A DNA stretch of 64,000 bases. It comes from Fomitopsis serialis (taxonomy: Eukaryota > Basidiomycota > Agaricomycetes > Polyporales > Fomitopsidaceae). The stretch is from contig NW_025954962.1 of the NCBI RefSeq assembly GCF_022376445.1, positions 1,240,001-1,304,000 of the forward strand, written 5' to 3'. The translations under genes and the position numbers were made by a program. The notes under the pieces are model-generated. The model did not search any database and was not told the DNA's origin. It worked only from the letters and a program-made list of their open reading frames with translations. Positions 23,457-34,775 of this stretch are shown piece after piece (position 1 is the first letter of the stretch; the number at the start of each line of letters is the position of its first letter).

Positions 23457-25516
23457 TCAAGGCGTCCTAGCCGCCAAACTAATAGCACCTTCAGCCGCGG
23501 CGCCAGGCGATACGGCCTCAGACGCGCCCAGCTCCGGGAAGACTGTCACCAAAACGAGGTCGAGAATGAAGAGCATGAGATGCGCGTTACAGGCCTGAGA
23601 AGAAAGCGGGTCCAGAATTCCGTCGATCGCGCTCGTCCGTGCTTCTGAAGTAGGGCCCAGCACTATCGCCAGCGGCGCTAGAGAACCCATTGGAAACTTG
23701 TCAGTGCCTTGTACGAGACATAGGCACCGAAGCCAAGATGACTGACCTGGAATGGCGGCGAGTAACCTCCTCCCGAGGGCAGCCCTCATAACGGCTTGTT
23801 CTTCGAGAGTTGGATCTGGTGGGGGCGGCGCTGGCCAGCCTTCCGGGAACAAAGCCCTCTTTGCGCTCCGCACGACTCCGGCTATCCTGTCCGGCGACAA
23901 TGCGTGTGTGTACAGGAGGTAGGGGAGGAGCCGCGAGAGGAACGGATCGAGTGCGGTGAGCGGCAAGGCAAGCGTTTGGGTGAGTGCGCGCGCGGTGAGC
24001 GACGGCGGGAGGAGGGTCTGGACAAGGTGGAGGGACGGAGCGGTGTAATTCGGCGGAGATGGTGGGGCCGAGGGAGGGGTCGAGTGTAGGGCGGCAGGGG
24101 TAGAAGAGGAAGAGTTGGACGCCGTCTGGACCGTCGAAGCCGATGTCGTCCGGAGGAGAGGGTTCACGGACGATATCGAGGTGGGGGTAGGCGGGCCTCG
24201 GGGCGGTGTTACTGGTTGCGACACGACTCTTAACGGCGCAGACACGGCGGCCAGGCTACCCGGAATGGCGATTGGGTTGGGGGAAGGGACGGGACTTGGT
24301 ATTACATCGGGTGTCAAGGGCCGACTCGTAGGCGAATCCGGGAAGAGAGGTGCGCTCTCGTTAACCCTCTTGACGGTGTTCCGGGCTTGTCTGTATGTGT
24401 GAATTAGGAGGAGGCATACCCCAGATATGGATTGGATGGCAGAGAGAAAGACAATGGCTAGTGATTGCAGTGAGAACCCTTGGCGGGACGCATGCGCCCC
24501 GTCCGAAGTGGATGTAGGATGTCCAGGACGAGGTGGCTGTGGAAGCAGAACGTCAGTGTTGGGTAAGTCACGTCAGCCAAGTGTAGCATTCAGTCGGACG
24601 AGTACGTGAACCGAGGCACACGGATGCATCTATTCCGATAAGAGAGTATGTACATCCGGCGATAGCGCGTCGCCCCGTGGAAATCACTGGGAAAGAAACG
24701 GATAGCGTGCAGACACACCTCGACACCCTTGCCCTTGTCCTGCTCCGCTCCCAGCTGGTCCAGCAAGATCTTGTGGATGAACCAAGGTTGGGTCACTCGT
24801 GGCATGACGCTCTTCAGGAGCACACTCAGGATGATCTCCCGGACAATATACCGCTCCGCCTCCGAGTCGTAGTCTTCTGGCGGAAGGCAAGCCTTGAGGA
24901 TATGGTCTACAGCCTGGCGAACGTAGACATCGTCGACGCGTCCATCCGCGCTGATAGCCATGTGCGGCTGTAGGTGATGAAAGAGTTGAGGTAGGGTCGC
25001 TGCGCCGCCAGTCGCATACGAGGTGTGTAACTTTGCCCTTGCGCTTCGGAAGTCGACATAATGCTGCGTCAGGAGAGTAGGGAGGTCGCGGAAGACCAGA
25101 GGAGAAAGGTCCGTCGCGAGAAGACGGGCCTCGAGCGTGCGTACTACGCTTGTAAGGATGCGCGTAATCTCGGGGAGGAACTCCTTGTCATAACGCGTAA
25201 TCTTTGTCCACCACGGGTTCACGTATGCGCGCAAGGCAAGCGCGACGAAGTCGTACAGCTCACCATTCAAGACAGGCACAGCCAGGGGGGAGGTCAGCAG
25301 TGGCGGAAGGTCGGCATCGGCAGGGAGGGTAGGAAAGAGCAGGCGACGGGGAAGCGAGACAGGCTTCGGTGCAGGTTTGGTGGCAGGCTTGTCCCCAAGC
25401 GAAGACGAGCCGGACTTGACGGAGCGTACAGAGTGGCGGAGAGAGGGCGCGAGGCCCGTGGACATCGTCGCGGACGACGAGCGCAGTACTGCCGGATTCA
25501 GAAGGCCACAATCCAT
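23457..25516 (-). CDS. PXA-domain protein (sorting-nexin-associated)
   Basis: Fungal PXA-domain protein; the domain is otherwise found in sorting nexins and points to endosomal or membrane trafficking. Start taken at 25516 (MDCGLLNPAVL); the Met at 25465 (MSTGLAPSLRHSV) is an alternative. The PXA core covers about 25270-24690: VLNGELYDFVALALRAYVNP, WWTKITRYDKEFLPEITRIL, RDLPTLLTQHYVDFRSARAK and YIVREIILSVLLKSVMPRVT. After an intron region comes a Ser/Thr/Pro-rich linker, then a helical tail (SLHLVQTLLPPSLTARALTQ, LDPFLSRLLPYLLYTH, CNAHLMLFILDLVLVTVFPE). No PX or nexin-C domain was seen. Divergent from the membrane-protein gene at 25902. Confidence 0.78.
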
Positions 25517-25901
25517 GTCGCACGTGGCTCGGGAAGGCTGCTAGCGCCCGCTTGAGGATCGAGTATGTTAGCCGTTGGTTAGCCGGGCATGGTCACGGTA
25601 GAAACAGTCGGCCTCTCTCTTGCCAGCCACACTCACCGTCGACGTCGTTCACCGCGTTCGTCGCCCTTGGTGTGCTAGTGTCGAGCGAGCGCCATCTCTG
25701 TGAGACCGGTGAGCGGCGCTACCTCCCCTTGAACAGTGACGGCCATCTGATGTTTCGATTTCTCTCCTTGCACAGACAGCTCTTTATCTGACCTGAATGC
25801 GCTAGCAACAGTCACTTAACAGATCTACTCGCCGACACTCCTTACATTCATTCGTTCTTTTCTCTGGTCCTGGCCAGACCAGCGGTCACCAGTACCCTAC
25901 A
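25517..25901. promoter_or_regulatory. Divergent promoter: PXA gene / membrane-protein gene
   Basis: 385 bp between divergent start codons; pyrimidine-rich toward 25902. No specific motif recognised. Confidence 0.35.
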
Positions 25902-27248
25902 ATGCCTAATGTCCCTCAAGTGCGCCCTCGAGATGGAAGCTCCAACGGTGGTGGTCTCTCCACGTCGACCGTCATTATCATCGCTGTTGTATGTGGCTCC
26001 GTGCTCATACTCGCCTCCGTCCTGTTCCTCTGGCGATGCTTCGTGCGCCTCGTCCATCGCAAGAAGTCAAACCCTCTGCCACCAGTACAACTGCTCGCAC
26101 ATCAGCGTGGACCGCATACTACTTCACTGTCGGAGCGCAAAACCTTCTATTCCAGCGACGCAGACAGCACTTTTGGCCTCACATACAAAACTGGCCTTGC
26201 GCACACACCGAGTGACGGCTCACTGACACCTGGTGGTTCGGTCTACCCAAGCCGGTCGAACAGCGCTAATACCGAAGATGGCGTGTCCACCGAAACTGTA
26301 TCTGCACTCGGCCAGCCGCTTTCCGTGGACACTGCAATGCTTCCGAATCTTGATGTTGCAGGGGCGACCTCGCGCGATAACCTAACCCAATCGCCGAGTA
26401 CGGCCCTATCGGACGCGTCGTCCATACACTCCCATGTCACGTCCAGTAATGGGCATCTGACAGCCCGAACGCCCCGCCCGTTTCCGCGCTCGCAGTCACG
26501 GCCGTTGTCCTTGGCGTCGTCGACCGCCACGATGCAAACATTCCAGAGCACACAGAGCAAACGCAGCGTTATCCGCGGGGCGCCGCATAGTCGACACAGC
26601 AGCATCCAGATCATTTTACCTGCCCCACTCGCGCCTGAGTCGTATCCTTACGAACAACTTGCGATGAACGCTATGGGTTCAAGAAGCAGCTACTTCTTCA
26701 ACAGTGGTCAAGATGATGCCTCAGTCCGCGGGAGCGTAGCTTCAGACCAGTGGGTGCAAGGGGGTGCTCGTTCGATGAGTCTGAGTGGTATACCGGAGTC
26801 CCCCACCGGACCTGCCCCTGGCCCAAGCTACGTCCGCGGTCCCCGCAGTCTTTCGCAGCCTTCACGACCGTCTTCCTCGCATCAATCCTTCCGACGCAGT
26901 CAATCACAGTCTCGCATGGACAGTTCGCCGCTACGAACTCAAGTCACAGCATACCCGTACCAAATCCCACCTCCACCTGTGCCGCAGATACCCGCAGCAT
27001 TTGCAGCCGTGCCAAGACCTAGCCCAGATGCGGAGGACCCACCGTACAGACAGGGCCGCCCGGAGCCCGTGCGCCGTGGGTCGTCGCCCTCTCTCTCTGG
27101 GCGTCCCACACGGGAAGCAAGCCGCGGCCGCTCTCATGCGGACACTGGGCAAACGGGTCCATCAGAACCCCGGAGACAAAGTTCGCGCTCACGGTCACGA
27201 AGGAACACGCTGCGGAAACCGCGGAAGGAGGTAGACGTGCCGCCTTGA
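25902..27248 (+). CDS. Single-pass membrane protein, Ser/Pro-rich cytoplasmic tail
   Basis: Intronless frame of 448 residues from ATG 25902 (MPNVPQVRPRDGSSNGGG). There is no signal peptide; a short Gly/Ser-rich N-terminus leads into one transmembrane segment at residues 22-46 (TVIIIAVVCGSVLILASVLF), followed by RCFVRLVHRKK, a positive-inside stop-transfer. The remainder is low-complexity Ser/Pro/Arg sequence with SRS and SQS repeats and a basic end (RRNTLRKPRKEVDVPP). Such type-III anchors with disordered tails are common in basidiomycetes and have no assigned role. Not recognised beyond this; function unknown. Confidence 0.75.
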   Translation: MPNVPQVRPRDGSSNGGGLSTSTVIIIAVVCGSVLILASVLFLWRCFVRLVHRKKSNPLPPVQLLAHQRGPHTTSLSERKTFYSSDADSTFGLTYKTGLAHTPSDGSLTPGGSVYPSRSNSANTEDGVSTETVSALGQPLSVDTAMLPNLDVAGATSRDNLTQSPSTALSDASSIHSHVTSSNGHLTARTPRPFPRSQSRPLSLASSTATMQTFQSTQSKRSVIRGAPHSRHSSIQIILPAPLAPESYPYEQLAMNAMGSRSSYFFNSGQDDASVRGSVASDQWVQGGARSMSLSGIPESPTGPAPGPSYVRGPRSLSQPSRPSSSHQSFRRSQSQSRMDSSPLRTQVTAYPYQIPPPPVPQIPAAFAAVPRPSPDAEDPPYRQGRPEPVRRGSSPSLSGRPTREASRGRSHADTGQTGPSEPRRQSSRSRSRRNTLRKPRKEVDVPP

Positions 27249-27743
27249 CCTTGTGGGGATGTGGAGGTCGCTTCCGACGTCTGTATCTGACGGTGGTGTG
27301 GTTTTGTGCATGTGTGGACTCGCAATGTCATGGACGCCACGCGAGCGAACACTCATTACTCATTGTCAGTCAATGTGCATGGTATATAGTACAACCAACT
27401 AGAGCAGTCTACGCATCGAAAACACTCATCCGTCACAGGCGCACCTTGGCCTGGGTAGGCCCGATCTGAGGTACCTGAGCGTGTTCAGCGCTGCGCTTTC
27501 TCCGCTGCTGACCGTCCCCTGACCGAATGTGTACTAGGACTGATATATGATAGCTCATGTACTCAAAGGCTATCATGCAGCGTTTATTGCGGCGCAGCAA
27601 CATCACTGCAAATCCGCTCCGGTCGATCACAGGTACGGCGCTTGACTGACACGTACGTATGTGCGTATGCTATAAAGCTTGGACAAGGTTATGTAGGACG
27701 TAGCGAAGATCACTGCATACCTTTGTGCACGTAGGCGAATCCA
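27249..27743. other. Intergenic gap with TATA-like box before GNAT copy 1
   Basis: 495 bp without a supported gene. TATAAAG at 27671-27677 lies 73 bp before the GNAT1 ATG at 27744. Confidence 0.4.
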
Positions 27744-28877
27744 ATGTCCGAGTCGCTGCTTCCAAGTTATGGATGTTCATACTCGAAAGAGAAGCTCAGG
27801 CCAGAGCCGCTCACATTTGGTGCGTCCATTGGCATAGGTCATGTTTGGGGAACGTCGTTCTAATCACCATGCACAGGGGATCTTCCGTACACGGTTGATG
27901 CAGCTGTGAGGGCAAATTGGGATGATCCTTTGGGAAATTATGCGGACTATACGCCTGTGAGTTGATAGGCATCGCACACCGCGGCTCATCGATGAGTTGT
28001 ATTGAACTCGACTTCAGGATTCGCGCGAAACTCCAGCGCAGAGAGCTTCCCGGCTCAGAATCAGCATGTACACCATGTTCATCGATGACATCCGTAGGCA
28101 TGAAATTTGGACCATCAACCACGGCGATTCAATTCTGCGCTTGTAAGTCAAGGCCTGGAGACTATTTCTACGGCCTCATTCGCGATGGAGCTGACGGCGT
28201 GTCAATATTGTAGCAGTCCAGCCCCTGTAACCGTACCCCGGGGGCGCAAGGCCCTGAACGGACTCATTAACAGTATTGTCCGAAGGTTCCTGAAACTTTT
28301 CACCCTGTATCAGTCAAAGGAGCAGAAGAAGGTGCGTCGTAACGCGTCGATATCGATACCGAAGATCTGACGACGAACGCGATGCTGTAGCGTCGGACGG
28401 AAGTTCACGAGAAACTGACAGCTGCTATAGCAAGTGCACTAGGCGACAGAGCCGCCGAGTTAATCTCTCTCGATGGACTGTGTACTGCGCCTGAAAAGCA
28501 AGGACTCGGATATGCGTCCGTGCTCCTCGATGAACTATTCACGATGGTGCGAGGCCCTGACCTTAGCATCTCATGTCCACCGCTGACCTCCCCTTCGCCC
28601 CACACAGGCCGATGCACAGTCGCGTGGTACTTGGTTGATCACGACACATCGGACTCAGACATTCTACGAGCGATTCGGCTTCAAGACCATCGCGTCGTTC
28701 TCAGTGGGCGAAACCAACCCGACTTGGAAAGGGGACCCTGTGATAGTATGCTTAGTGAGTGGATCGCGCTTATCAACAAAATGAGCGGTCCAACACCTGG
28801 CTACTGCCGTCCTTTTACAGATGCTGAGGGAGCCTGAAACAATGACACTGTTTCATGGCGAGAAGGCCGTTGCTTAA
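27744..28877 (+). CDS. GNAT acetyltransferase paralogue 1
   Basis: Predicted acetyl-CoA-dependent N-acetyltransferase; acceptor unknown. Exons were joined by comparison with the two paralogues at 33.2 and 34.8 kb: MSESLLPSYGCSYSKEKL; LPYTVDAAVRANWDDP; ISMYTMFIDDIRRHEIWTIN; KALNGLINSIVRRFLKLFTL; TEVHEKLTAAIASALGDRAA followed by ISLDGLCTAPEKQGLGYASV (motif A, Q-x-x-G-x-G/A for the pyrophosphate of acetyl-CoA); FYERFGFKTIASFSVGETNP (motif B region); MLREPETMTLFHGEKAVA with TAA at 28875-28877. The intron after VIVCL (about 28752-28820) is clear. All three copies keep the same exon order and lie on the same strand. Confidence 0.78.
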
Positions 28878-29299
28878 GCTGGTTCGTACAGGCCCAACAC
28901 TCTGGCTTGTGGCAACGACGTTACACTGGCGACTGAGGAAGATTTCGAGTTCATGCTGAAGATGGGCAACAGGGCTCCATATTTGCGAGGGTTAGTTCGA
29001 GGGAAGGCAAACAATGGAATTTTGTGTATTAGCCAACAAATGCGAGATGTGGGTCTCATCCACGCTGCAGGTTGATCGGAGCGGACTACAAGACGACGGC
29101 AATGTTGTTATGAAGCTGAATAGCTCATGCGGAATTCGTTGCGTCATCACAGACATCGAGACCACAGATGTACTGGTTGCCACGTTCGTGGCCTGGGCGA
29201 CCTCGCATTGAGGTCGCCATGCGTGAATTATTACGCGCAACGAGCAGTGTACAGAAAAGCGGACAACAAAACATTATTGAATTCCTGAAATCTGTCAGG
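28878..29299. other. Convergent gap
   Basis: 422 bp between the GNAT1 stop and the RBM26-like stop. Small open frames on both strands are unconvincing; probably 3' UTRs. Confidence 0.4.
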
Positions 29300-32192
29300 T
29301 CAAAGCATCCCGAATCCGTCTTCGGCGTCGTCGCCGCCCCAACCAGCTGCACCCATCTCTTCGTGCATATGCGAATCATCTGGAGAACTTGGTGAGGCTG
29401 GGCGGTCTTCAATCGGGTTCTTATCCTCAACGCCAGAGGGCGTCTCAGGAAGAGCTGGCACTGGTTTCGCCAATCCAGCGCTGGGTTGCTGAGTTTGGTA
29501 CCAGGAAATTTGAACCTGACCGATAGTCGAAATGCTTGTGCCCTTCGATAATGCCTGCGCCGACAGGCGTTGAATACGAAATCATGACGTACGTCGTTGC
29601 ACTCACCTGCTCTGCGGCCATCCTCGATTTGAAGCCGACTATTGTATCACCGTCGTCTGTGGTGTCTACAGACTCAACTTGACCACCCGGCTGGCATACG
29701 ATGTTAAGACCAGTCCTGTTGATCGTGAAAGGGCTACCTACCTCGTACCAGTCACGAACTGCCTGCACGTTGTCGCCACTGATGCCTTTGAGCAGAAGTT
29801 TTTTCGGACGAAGATCGAGCTTCATGCTGCCCCTTGGGGGGCCACCACGCATGGCACCGCGATAGCCTCCGCGAAGCACCCGGCCCCTCGCACGACCTCT
29901 GTACGGTCGGTGGGTACTGCTGGGATAGGTACCCTCGGCGGCATCTGATAAGCCGAGACTCGCAGCCTGTGGTTCATCGAGTCAAAATCATGGCCTGGAC
30001 ACGCCCCGATGGACTGCTTACCTCCGCTTTCAGCTTGGCCAGCATTGCCTTCAGCTCCTCCGTGTTCTCCTCGCCCTCGCCGTCCGTAGCCGCGACGGCA
30101 TGCAATTCTAGCTCCTTATCCAGGCGTTCACGCTCTAATCGCAGCTTATCCTCCACGCTCGGAGTAGCACTCCTTGCTTTCTTGATAGCGGGCGCAGGCG
30201 GTGTACTGCTAGTGGGTGGCGGTGTTTGAGGGGTCGACGAGGATGGCTTCATCTCCTCGCCCAGCTTCCGCAAGCGGGTCATTATGGTTTTCTTCTCCTC
30301 ACCGGAGGTCGTGGAGAGCTGCGCCATGAGAGATTTCTGCTCGGCGATCTGCTGCTCCAGCAGTTTTTGCTTCGCGGCTAACGCTGCAGCTGCTGAAGGA
30401 GCCGTCGAAGGCTTTCGTGCTCGCGTCGAGGTGGAGGGTACGGGTTGAGAAGTGGAAGCTTCTGTGGAAGCAGAAGCAGAAGCAGCTGGTGAGGCGTCCT
30501 TCACAGCTAGATTTGCTACGAGAGGTGCAGACGCAGCAAGAGCGCGCTGACCAGCCTGGCCATGGGCGCCCATGGGTCGATGCCAGAATACCTTGACGAA
30601 CCTATTCCCGAAGACGGCGTCCTCCGATTTCCATGCGGCCAACGCCTGATCGTGATTGGAGAATGTGACGAGCGCCTTCGCGCTGACCGCGTCAACGGCG
30701 ACGTTGGTGACCGTACCGAAACGCTTAAACCACTCGTTGACGGAGCCAAGGCTGAGTTTGTCTTCTGGAATCTTCTCCACGACGAGCGTCTTGTCATTAC
30801 GCCTCTCAGGACGGAAACTCTGTGCGTCTCCTCCAAAGATGCCGTGCCCTCCGCGACCACCGCCTCCTCGTCCACCTCGAGAACCCCGCATTCCTGTAGG
30901 TTGGTACGGTATTGACGGGCCTGCCATATCGACGTCCTGAGGGCCTGCCATCATCCCATTCACACCATTCGGCGCGCTGGGTCCGTTCATCGGATTTACG
31001 CTCGGAGTGTTCGAATCCTGCATGATTGGCTCTGCCCGAGGGACCTGATCTCTGGGTAATTGCGGACGGTCGTCTTGTGGTCTATGTGGGGTAAGATCTT
31101 GGATGACAGGAAGCTCTCCAGGTTTCCTCGCTATATGGTTACTTCCGTCGCCTTCTCTGGGTATCATGGGCGCGCGAGGGTACATAGGTCGATTGCCCGT
31201 GGACGGACCTGCCCCCTGCATTGGCCTCATATCCATGCGCTCGTGAGGGTCGTAAGCAGCGTTTGGCGCGCCAGCAACGTTGCCCATCCCATTGGCCATC
31301 ATGGGCATGAAGGGCACCCCGCCATTCATCGGGAACAATTGCGAAGGGATGACGGCGTCCTCGCCATGGCTATACTTGCAGAAGGCACCGCGAGCGCAAT
31401 ACCCATTGTCTGCGCAAGTACGTTAGGCAAGAAGGCATGATAAGGGACCTATGACTCACTGTAGTAGTCGCGGCAGACTCCTTTCATTGCCCCTGGTGGT
31501 TGGTACCGACCATGACCATTCTGCATACCCATGGGCCCGTTGCCCATGCCCATCCCGCCATCCATGAAGTCCCCTCTCCCGGTCAGACCCATTCTCGCCG
31601 ATTGACCACCCCATGATGACCGGTGAGCATCGTTGCGTCCATGTCGCGAGAACTGACCATCGCGGTCTAAGCGCGGACCTTTAGCTGGCGGTCGGGGGTC
31701 GCGGTCGTCGCCCTCGAAACTTCGCTTTCGTCCTCGTTCCGGAGGTATTGGTCCTGCGGAAGCCATGACGGCATCTAATGGAATGGGTATGCCGGCGTCG
31801 CCGTTGATGGAGGAAACCCTGAAGAGGGAGATGTGGCAGAGTATGGGAGGTAGGATTTTGTCCGTAGTGCGGTGAAGAGGGTGTCGACGAAAGTACCAGT
31901 CTCTGATTGACCAAAAGCAGTTGGTGAATGAGCAAACTTAAGGCAGCTTGCGGCGCACCCTTTTCTAGGAACTCCTCCAATTGTCCTGCCAGCTCCTTCC
32001 GCATCTCGTTCTCAGGCGCATTGTGCTTCAAAAGGGCAAGGATGTAGTCTCCGAGGGCCCCGGGCTCTGCATCACATCTACACAACAATCAGAACACGTA
32101 CATCACTGGCGTGGGGTTAGTCTTACATTGGTTCAAGAGACCTGACTAGCCATGGCTTGAGGATGTTTGCAGTCTCCGGGTCAAAGAGCATA
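29300..32192 (-). CDS. RBM26/RBM27-like RNA-binding protein (PWI-like, CCCH, RRM)
   Basis: Nuclear RNA-binding protein of the RBM26/27 (S. pombe Rmn1) type, associated in other eukaryotes with exosome-linked RNA decay. Start ATG 32192 (MLFDPETANILKPWLVRSLE); after an intron, CDAEPGALGDYILALLKHN and ELAGQLEEFLEKGAPQAALS form the PWI-like N-terminus. A basic region is followed by a CCCH finger split by an intron (KGVCRDYY...NGYCARGAFCKYSH, about 31490-31370), an RRM (NDKTLVVEKIPEDKLSLGSV, AKALVTFSNHDQALAAW, FVKVFWHRP; about 30800-30580), a coiled-coil segment (LRLERERLDKELELH), a Gly/Arg-rich stretch, a second RRM-like fold (KLLLKGISGDNVQAVRDWYE, DTIVGFKSRMAAEQ) and the end GWGDDAEDGFGML with TGA at 29300-29302. 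Domain order matches the family. Confidence 0.87.
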
Positions 32193-33241
32193 CTCTGCGC
32201 GGACAGGGACGCAGATGCGAATGAAGGATAGGGTGGTGAGTATATGCGAACTGCAAGCGAGTGGTGGTCCGAACAGTAGCCTGAAGTCGTAGTTTCATAG
32301 AGGCGTCAAACTTCCGGTGGTTCCCCATCACGTGCGCCCTTCCTCTCCGAGTCGGGTGTACTCTGGTGTACTTCGACTTGACTTCGACTCTGAAGTGCTC
32401 ACTCAGGCTGGCTGTGCTGCTGAGCCCTACTGCGACGCAACTTACTGAACTGTGCTACAATGCTTCACGCCCATCAAATGCAAGTCCCGGACCATTATCT
32501 CGTCTGTGAGCAGTGATTCTGCGTCAGAGCGTCTCGTGGGCATGGAATGTGTGCCAGCGCAGCCGGTTCAGCCTCGCCGTTCGCATTATGTGATGCCGCT
32601 ATCTCTCGAATTGTATGTGTGCTGGCATCTTCAGTAATGACGAGGGACTCTTGTTTTAGATCGTCCGACATGAACAGCGAACAACCGGACTAAATACTAG
32701 TATGCTCGAGGTGGTCCCTGTCCACCGGCTGACCTTATGTGAGTCGCGGCGGCAAGTCGCAACGAATACGTTGCGCATGCTCACGATGGCCAGCTATGTA
32801 GTGTTCCCAAGGCAACCATGACCTGTGTAAAGGCCTTCCATGATGACCCGTAACGTTGATATTTGGAAGATACGCCGGTGCGACTTCCAGTCATAGCCTG
32901 ATACATCCAGATACAGGATAGACATTGCATCGGCTGGTGTCAAATGTATGCGCGGCTATGTGCCGTTGTTGGAGATCATTTGGACCGGCTTTGCCCAAGC
33001 GTTGCCTGCGACCACGTTTCACTGAAGTTGCGCCGCCATGTGATAGCTTCCGAGTCAAAGACAGATCCTGCTACATGGGGACACGTACGACATCGCCGCG
33101 GCCCATCATGACACGTCCGCGGATACATAAGGTATCGCAAGTGCGTATCGATGTCGCAAGGTCTTTCCGCACAAGCATCTTGTCTCTGACCTTGCTTCAG
33201 TCTGGTTCACTTAGATAGACACCCAGTGCGCTGTACAAATC
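32193..33241. other. Gene-free stretch
   Basis: About 1.05 kb divergent region between the RBM26-like gene and GNAT copy 2. No gene, tRNA or repeat could be supported. Confidence 0.45.
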
Positions 33242-34358
33242 ATGATGGTACCAGAGAAGAGACAACTGAGCGGTCGACTCTTCTCAACTGCCGCGAAGTC
33301 TCAGTTAAAGCCAAAGGTCGAATTGCTTCGTTATGGTGCGTGCTACCCATTTCTAGGGGTTGGCTCTATGTGTTGACCACTATGCATTTGTTGATAGCGG
33401 ATGTGCCTCGCACGGTCGAGCGAATGATGTACGCTCGTAACGAGAGTGTCTTACATCATTACGTCTTTGACACGCCGGTAAACAAAGTAACTCTCGTGCA
33501 CTATGGGCCAGCGTGATTGAACTCTATTCGATCCAGGACGCAGATAAAAATCCTACTTTACCATACCGCGACCGGATACAGATATTTCTGAGCTGGACGG
33601 ACGGCGTACGCAGGCATGAACTCCTGACAGTCAACCGCGGTGATTCCGTGTTACTTTAGTAGGTCGCCCTACGCTGTGGAAATAGCTGGTTGAATAGCTC
33701 ACGTCCTGATTTTAGTTCGCCTGCTCCTGAATCCGTCTGTAAGCGGCGAAAGGCCGGTAACAAGGTCATTCGCAGCTTGATTCAACGCATGTTGAGTGTG
33801 TTCTATCTATTCTACACGAAAGAACAGCGCAAAGTATGTCATATGTCCTGGAAATACGCACTATCAACTGAGTGACTTCGTCAGCGTACGGCAGAGTTAG
33901 ACGAGGTCTCCAGCGCCGCGATCACGATTGCACTGGGCGATAGGCTGCCAGAACTCATCTCTCTCGTTAACCTTGTCACTGCCGCCGAAAAGCAGGGCCT
34001 AGGATATGCCTCCTCGCTCGTCAACTTTCTCTTGGACCTCGTGCGCTCTGTCCAAATTCATGATCCTCCGCTTGACTGAGTCTCTTTCGCCATGATACAG
34101 GCCGCTGCGCAGGGTCGAGGCGTGTGGTTATTGACACATGATCAGACTGTCGGCTTCTACGAACGCTTTGGCTTCAAGAAGGTCGGGCAATTCAGCGTTG
34201 GGGAACACAATCCGACCTGGACCGAAGACCCTATCACAAATTGCATCGTAAGTCCTCGTCGTATGGTATTATAGCCGCAGCGCACTAAGTCGATCTTCGC
34301 TTCACAGCTTCTCTGGGAGCCAGATACCGATCTGTCGAAGGCCCGCCAGCAACAGTAA
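33242..34358 (+). CDS. GNAT acetyltransferase paralogue 2
   Basis: Second member of the local GNAT family. Start at MMVPEKRQLSGRLFSTAAKS (33242; 33245 possible). Later exons: ADVPRTVERMMYARNESVLH; DRIQIFLSWTDGVRRHELLT followed by VNRGDSVLL; VIRSLIQRMLSVFYLFYTKE; TAELDEVSSAAITIALGDRL; ISLVNLVTAAEKQGLGYASS (motif A, Q-G-L-G-Y-A); AAAQGRGVWLLTHDQTVGFY; ERFGFKKVGQFSVGEHNPTW; and LLWEPDTDLSKARQQQ with TAA at 34356-34358. Exon order mirrors paralogues 1 and 3. The reading frame is intact across all exons, so it is probably functional. Target unknown. Confidence 0.77.
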
Positions 34359-34775
34359 CAACTTTCCTCAGTCGGCATTGTGATTGTCGGACCATACCAT
34401 CAGCCGTCGTTACGGCCACGCGCGCCCACTGGCCTTAGACTACTGTGGATTGTGTTTGAATGAAGATCATACTGTGGTAGCATGTGGGGTATATACTTAG
34501 TGCGTGCCTCTATGTTTTGCCCCGGTATGCCGCCAAGCTGGGGACTGTTTAGCGCCTGCTGGTACCTGGCTGCCCATTGATGCGGCATTGATATCAGCGC
34601 CCTGAGGTCTGAGCAGCGTGGACTTGTAACCAACATGCAACTTAGGGGCTGCCAGCAGGCGCCCCCGGGATACCTCAAAATGAAGACATCAGTCCCGTCA
34701 CTTGTGTTTACGACGCCGAAGTCAAAGTACTGAGGCAGCATCATTTTGTCAGCCCGAGGAAGGCTACTGTTAGCC
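34359..34775. other. Gap between GNAT copies 2 and 3
   Basis: 417 bp. A 125-residue minus-strand frame covers it but overlaps the next start and has no recognisable motif. An 11-bp inverted pair GCGCCTGCTGG / CCAGCAGGCGC lies near 34552 and 34652. Confidence 0.35.

Noticed and set aside
29014..29395. Small plus-strand frames between GNAT1 and the RBM26-like gene as a fourth GNAT copy
   Set aside because: None of the GNAT blocks (WTIN, GYAS, FYERFGF) can be found.
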